Positions 12,665 to 13,529 of a stretch of DNA of 13,529 bases are shown here, in pieces (within the stretch, counting starts at the first letter, position 1; the number at the start of each line of letters is the position of its first letter). Source of the stretch: Hungatella sp. UBA3402. GTDB lineage: Bacteria; Bacillota; Clostridia; Lachnospirales; Lachnospiraceae. The stretch lies in contig DEPC01000238.1 of NCBI GenBank assembly GCA_002358555.1, positions 1 through 13,529 on the forward strand, written 5' to 3'. Below the pieces are notes generated by a model that saw only the letters and a list, made by a program, of their open reading frames with translations, had not been told where the DNA came from and did not search any database. The translations under genes were made by a program, and so were the position numbers.

Positions 12665-13469
12665 AAAATTATTGTCAGGCCCTTATCTATTGTGGATGAT
12701 TGGCTTCACGATTATCCCTTTGGTGCTAATTCTATACTATGGTCTTACAGACCGAACAGGTGCATTTACCTTGGCAAATGTAATATCCATCGCTACAGCA
12801 GAACATTCCAAGGCATTGTGGCTGTCTCTAGGACTTTCCTTTGCAAGCACAGTTATCTGTCTGGTGTTGGCTTATCCTTTGGCAATGATATTGAGAAAAC
12901 GCAATATCGGAAAGGGTAGCTTTGTGGTGTTTATCTTTATCCTTCCTATGTGGATGAATTTCTTGCTGCGCACCCTAGCATGGCAGACTTTATTAGAACG
13001 AAATGGTGTTATCAATGGCATCCTTTCCTCTCTCCATCTGCCCACGCAGTCCTTAATCAATACTTCTGGAGCCATTATTTTAGGTATGGTGTATAACTTC
13101 CTTCCATTTATGGTCCTGCCTATTTACAATGTGCTCTGTAAAATTGATGACAATACCATCAATGCTGCTCATGATTTAGGGGCCAATTTTTATCAGACCC
13201 TAATCCATATCTGGTTTCCTTTGAGTATCCCTGGAGTTATCAGCGGCATCACTATGGTATTTGTTCCAGCTCTTACAACCTTTGTCATCTCCAACCTATT
13301 AGGCGGCAGTAAGATACTTTTAATCGGCAATGTCATTGAGCAGGAATTTACCAGAGGAAGTAATTGGCATTTGGGTTCTGGTTTATCTCTGGTGCTTATG
13401 GCATTTATCTTAATCAGTATGGCTCTCATTGCCAAATATGATAAAAATGGGGAGGGAACTGCATTCTGA
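12657..13469 (+). CDS. potB: Spermidine/putrescine ABC transporter permease PotB
   Basis: From the start chosen here this is a 270-residue inner-membrane permease with six predicted membrane segments (about 10-30, 54-79, 88-110, 137-159, 190-213, 240-260). The cytoplasmic EAA loop AAHDLGANFYQTLIHIWFPL (170-189) docks on PotA. The N-terminus MSKKLLSGPYLLWM is typical of PotB. The frame is open seven codons further, to an ATG at 12636, but that start lacks a ribosome site; AGGAGG (12639-12644) lies twelve bases before the ATG at 12657. This places the start eight bases inside potA, a usual coupling arrangement. Its stop codon shares its A with the potC start codon. Confidence 0.92.
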   Translation: MSKKLLSGPYLLWMIGFTIIPLVLILYYGLTDRTGAFTLANVISIATAEHSKALWLSLGLSFASTVICLVLAYPLAMILRKRNIGKGSFVVFIFILPMWMNFLLRTLAWQTLLERNGVINGILSSLHLPTQSLINTSGAIILGMVYNFLPFMVLPIYNVLCKIDDNTINAAHDLGANFYQTLIHIWFPLSIPGVISGITMVFVPALTTFVISNLLGGSKILLIGNVIEQEFTRGSNWHLGSGLSLVLMAFILISMALIAKYDKNGEGTAF

Positions 13470-13529
13470 TGACACAGACAAAAAACAAACTTAAACATTT
13501 TGTAGAAAACTTTTATCTGGTGCTTATTA
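13469..13529 (+). CDS. potC: Spermidine/putrescine ABC transporter permease PotC (5' end only)
   Basis: An ATG overlapping the potB stop codon (TGATG) opens a frame that runs to the window edge: MTQTKNKLKHFVENFYLVLI. A short basic start leading into a hydrophobic segment, directly after potB, is what PotC begins with; it is the second permease of the polyamine importer. GGAGGG (13451-13456) lies twelve bases upstream and translation is probably coupled to potB. Only about 20 residues are visible, so identity rests on position and N-terminal style. potD, the binding-protein gene, would be expected beyond the edge. Confidence 0.75.
   Translation, partial: MTQTKNKLKHFVENFYLVLI

Noticed and set aside
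13193..13498. Minus-strand open frame of 101 codons over the potB 3' end
   Set aside because: It is a shadow of the potB frame and has no ribosome site or family features.
1..13529. tRNA, rRNA, CRISPR array, attachment sites or known riboswitch
   Set aside because: No repeat-spacer pattern, cloverleaf-like segment, or known riboswitch core was recognised on either strand by eye.

Overview
This window looks like the chromosome of a low-G+C Firmicute, most likely a gut Lachnospiraceae member (Blautia / Mediterraneibacter / Dorea type). That is inferred from AT-rich intergenic DNA, strong AGGAGG ribosome sites, TTGACA/TATAAT promoters, a bleomycin-hydrolase-type PepC, an M56/BlaI pair and a cupin-XRE regulator beside potABC. 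No RNA gene, CRISPR array or intact transposase was seen.

Layout, left to right. (1) Bases 1-114 hold a fragment of a Fic-family gene that stops at the 3' end of a family 8 glycosyltransferase (minus strand, 112-1086). (2) Divergent from it is a C1-family aminopeptidase, pepC (1316-2650), with its own promoter. (3) 2749-4642 is a two-gene regulatory operon: a BlaR1-like M56 membrane metalloprotease followed by a BlaI-type repressor, with a consensus promoter and palindromes in the leader. Its sensor domain is a short Cys/His-rich module, not a penicillin-binding domain. (4) After a bidirectional terminator, five minus-strand genes run from 10607 down to 4973: a 6-phosphogluconolactonase-like beta-propeller, chorismate synthase (aroC), a RpiB-type sugar-phosphate isomerase, a D-2-hydroxyacid dehydrogenase and a GH13 oligo-1,6-glucosidase. 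A hairpin after the propeller gene suggests it is a separate unit; the other four may be co-transcribed. (5) From 10964 rightward: a cupin-containing XRE regulator, then potA, potB and the start of potC, encoding a spermidine/putrescine ABC importer cut off by the window edge.

How the parts work together. The glucosidase, isomerase, dehydrogenase and lactonase-like protein suggest handling of alpha-1,6-linked glucosides and sugar acids or sugar phosphates, with aroC embedded among them. The XRE-cupin protein is the likely local regulator of polyamine uptake.

The least ordinary parts are: the leader of the XRE-pot locus, where a consensus promoter is separated from the gene by an AT-rich hairpin/U-tract and a degenerate MITE-like element with CTAG flanks; a terminator-like hairpin overlapping the XRE stop codon; the Cys/His sensor of the M56 protein; and the abrupt Fic remnant/glycosyltransferase junction. 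The start codons of aroC, the dehydrogenase and potB are placed downstream of the longest open frame because of ribosome-binding sites.
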